Shown: in pieces, positions 60,373 through 64,000 of the stretch
Layout: each line of letters begins with the position of its first letter
Position numbering within the stretch: position 1 is the first letter of the stretch
Translations under genes and position numbers: made by a program
Notes under the pieces: model-generated
The model's database searches: none
Seen by the model: only the letters and a program-made list of their open reading frames with translations
Told to the model about the DNA's origin: nothing
From: Ascaris suum
Lineage: Eukaryota > Nematoda > Chromadorea > Rhabditida > Ascarididae
DNA: 64,000 nucleotides
NCBI GenBank assembly: GCA_013433145.1
Contig: CM024186.1
Location: 5,894,001-5,958,000 of the forward strand
Reading direction: 5' to 3'

Positions 60373-60511
60373 TGAATAAGGATGCGGGACGATCGTTGTA
60401 CAACCAGTCTCAAATTATTCCACTCTTCAAATCACGCATTCGTCCTTGCCTAATGTGCATCGTTTTGCACTCGTCAACAAACTCAGCGTTATGCCTCGTT
60501 GTTTTCTCCAT

Positions 60512-60568
60512 GTGTCTCTCGTAACCTCCTCTCTTCTTGCAATCAACGTGTCTCTCGTAACCTCCTCT
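60512..60568 (-). promoter_or_regulatory. 21-bp direct repeat upstream of gene 7 promoter
   Basis: GTGTCTCTCGTAACCTCCTCT occurs perfectly at 60512-60532 and 60548-60568 (36-bp period), 140-196 bp upstream of the gene 7 TATA box. It could be a duplicated factor-binding site or a chance local duplication. Confidence 0.55.
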
Positions 60569-60599
60569 GAATTTTCGCTTGATGGACCGGACAGAAAAA

Positions 60600-61679
<1,080 letters not shown>

Positions 61680-64000
61680 TAGAAGCGATTGCCAAATGTG
61701 GAGAATATCATAGATGCAAAGCAAAGTCATAGGTGCTAAGGTATATATTGTGAGATACCGATTTTAACGAAAATTTGAAGACAACTAAAAAATCATACTA
61801 AACTAGGCAGATGTACATAGAAGTAGAGGTAATATATTTCACTTTCAAATACTTCCAAGAGTTCAACCGGAAGCTCTAGGTGACCCTCATTTCAAAAGTA
61901 TTATATAAATTTCTAGTGTTTTAAGTCTTTGTTTAATAAAATTTTTTTGTGAGTGATTAGTAAAACAATGAAGAAACAAAAGTGAAAACGATAATGTGGA
62001 CGATAATTTTTACATTTTAACTGATGAAACCTGTTCGCTTTGTTAATGTGAAGCTTAATGTGAGAAAACCATCGGATTTTATAGGTTGGCATTGAAAATG
62101 TGGATAAATCTAGATACCTTTGTTCAATGGGTAAAATTCGAACGCTCTCCCCCATTGAGTGAACATTAAATGTTGCACAAGAAAGCGAAGGCATAAATTC
62201 GCAATTCAATTATTCAATTTCGCTTCAAATAAATGCGATAATATGGATAATGTATGCAAGAATGAAGAAGAAGTTGTTGATGCGGTTTCTTTTTCGATTC
62301 GTTGACTCATAAATTCCTCAAACTTTGTTCATTGGTTTGTTAATTGTGGATTATTGATGAATGTTTGTGCTAGTAATATTGCAAGAAAATATTCCTTCTT
62401 GTGTCTTCTACCTTTATAAATATTATTATTTGTAGTTTGTTTTTTTTTGCACCCTATGACGAAAAAAAAGACATGTCAACATTGCTATAAACGATTCGAA
62501 ATCATTGTTGAGAGATGCATTGATATATTTTCATTGGCGACTATATTTATTCGTTATGTGCAACAACGATGGCGAAAAAAAAACCCCCGAAAAAAAAACA
62601 AATTGTGTGAAGAATCTAAAATTACCGTTGATATATTTTAATTTATTACCTCAATGATATCTCAATCAAAGTTGTTTTAGTTTCATTCATCGTACAATAA
62701 TGTAATTGAATAATTGTAATTATTGCAATTGCTGAGCGATCATTGCAAATAAATCATTAAAATTGAAAACGTTTGAGTCAAGCGCTTTAAAAAGTAGCTC
62801 TAATTTCCTTGTCGATGCGCGCTATGATTTGCTAGTTGACATCAAGAGAGAATGAAATGCTCTGAAATTTCAAATGCCCCAAAAATCATATTTGACATGC
62901 AACATTTTCTAGAGCAATTTTAGGCCCTCCCATTAAATGCCTCTCATTTCTACGCATATATGCTTCTTCCTGTATATATGTCCATGTGTATATGTGTATA
63001 TATGTATGTGTACATGTGTGTATATGTGCATTCGCGTATGTGTGTGCACATGCTAATAATATATAAAGCCCGCAAATCATGGAAGATAGGGCGGTGAAAT
63101 TTGCCGTCATAAACCCATATCACCTCTTTACGAGTTGTAATTATTTAATAAAAAATATAAAATTTTTATCAAATGTTAGTTTTTTGTACAATATATCGGA
63201 TGCAAGAGGAACAGGTTGATCGTCAAAAATTCATAGAACTATTTGACGATGTATGATAAACGCCGATAGGCCTTCTTTCATCGAATTTTTATAGCTATTA
63301 GTCAAACGAATAGATTGTAAAACAAATTATGCTAACTATCCTTATTAAATTTTCAAACTGTTCATTATCAAATATTCTTATAATTACCTTAATTAAAACC
63401 TTATAGGTGTTTTTTTTAATATGGCTATAAACATTCTGCATATTTAGTACGTGCTGGAATTGAATAATCATGAGAGGAGTTATGCACAAAAAATCAACCA
63501 TTTTCATTTCATCTGGCTTTCTTTTTAATATCTACACACTAAAAATCTCTTTCGCTTGGCAATTGCTGCTTTTTCCAAAAGAACGATAGAGAGTAGAGGC
63601 GATTTTTTTAGTGACAAAATTGACGAAATGAAATATTTGAAAGAAAATATAATAAATAGTGAAGTGAATTTCGCAATGATGAAATAATAATTCAAATCGG
63701 AGTTGTTTTTTTTAAGTGTTTCCATCATATTTCATACGTGTGGAGTGCCACTTATATTTGCACGACTCATTGTTGAGTAGAAAAATATATTTTTCGTTAT
63801 CTCTCAATTAAAAAATAGCAATTTTTCAAATATGGTATATCCATCTACTTCATATTCGTCGCCCTCTATCTAGTGTCCTGATTTATTTGGTCATTTCCAT
63901 TTGATTCAAAAGATTGAATTACGTAAATAAGTGCGATGAAAATCAATATTTTACATTTTATCTTAAAATATAATTGCATGCAGATATTAAATTCGATGAA
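61680..64000. other. AT-rich right end, no gene seen
   Basis: Small open frames occur on both strands (for example 62447-62641 and 61913-62209), but their translations are Lys/Phe/Ile-rich and unsupported. A TG/TA repeat lies at 62964-63055. Confidence 0.45.
62964..63055. repeat. TG/TA dinucleotide-rich tract
   Basis: Interrupted TATG and TGTG repeats; alternating purine-pyrimidine low-complexity DNA. Confidence 0.7.

Overview
The window is AT-rich eukaryotic DNA whose coding content is mainly a cluster of seven paralogous nematode cuticle collagen genes. The organism is therefore a nematode. Every collagen protein has the nematode layout: a short cytosolic tail, one membrane anchor, a subtilisin-type cleavage site, interrupted Gly-X-Y blocks and small cysteine clusters, with a C-terminus ending in FFEDGTRR as in C. 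elegans DPY-13/SQT-3-type collagens. Introns of 0.25-2.5 kb and large AT-rich spacers are roomier than is usual in Caenorhabditis. A parasitic lineage, perhaps clade III, is possible, but this is a guess.

Layout. At the left edge (1272-3088, +) are the last three exons of an MBOAT-family lysophospholipid acyltransferase; its 5' part was not found. At about 6640-7350 is a badly decayed non-LTR retrotransposon reverse transcriptase. The collagen genes follow: five on + (gene 1 10801-13728, gene 2 15520-18312, gene 3 22394-24213, gene 4 28515-30570, gene 5 37539-39858) and two on - (gene 6 47175-49596, gene 7 56390-60306). Genes 5 and 6 converge on a 7.3-kb spacer. From 60.4 to 64 kb I see no gene.

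All seven collagen genes have the same three exons. Exon 1 is exactly 162 nt and ends at a phase-0 junction; exon 2 carries the cleavage site and most Gly-X-Y; exon 3 follows a phase-1 junction inside a Gly codon. Each has a TATA-like box about 50-80 bp before the ATG and an AATAAA downstream, so each looks like a separate transcription unit. Gene 1 has a one-base frameshift in exon 3. Gene 4 has two helix glycine substitutions, and one of them falls at the same triplet as a substitution in gene 1. Genes 2, 3, 5, 6 and 7 look intact (288-305 aa).

Other structure: a 17-bp-period array of about 27 units between genes 2 and 3, four long (AT)n tracts (one inside gene 6 intron 1), several perfect palindromes or hairpins, a 21-bp direct repeat upstream of the gene 7 promoter, and two G-rich tracts. 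All exon boundaries were read by eye from splice consensus, reading frame and paralogue alignment; none has transcript support here.
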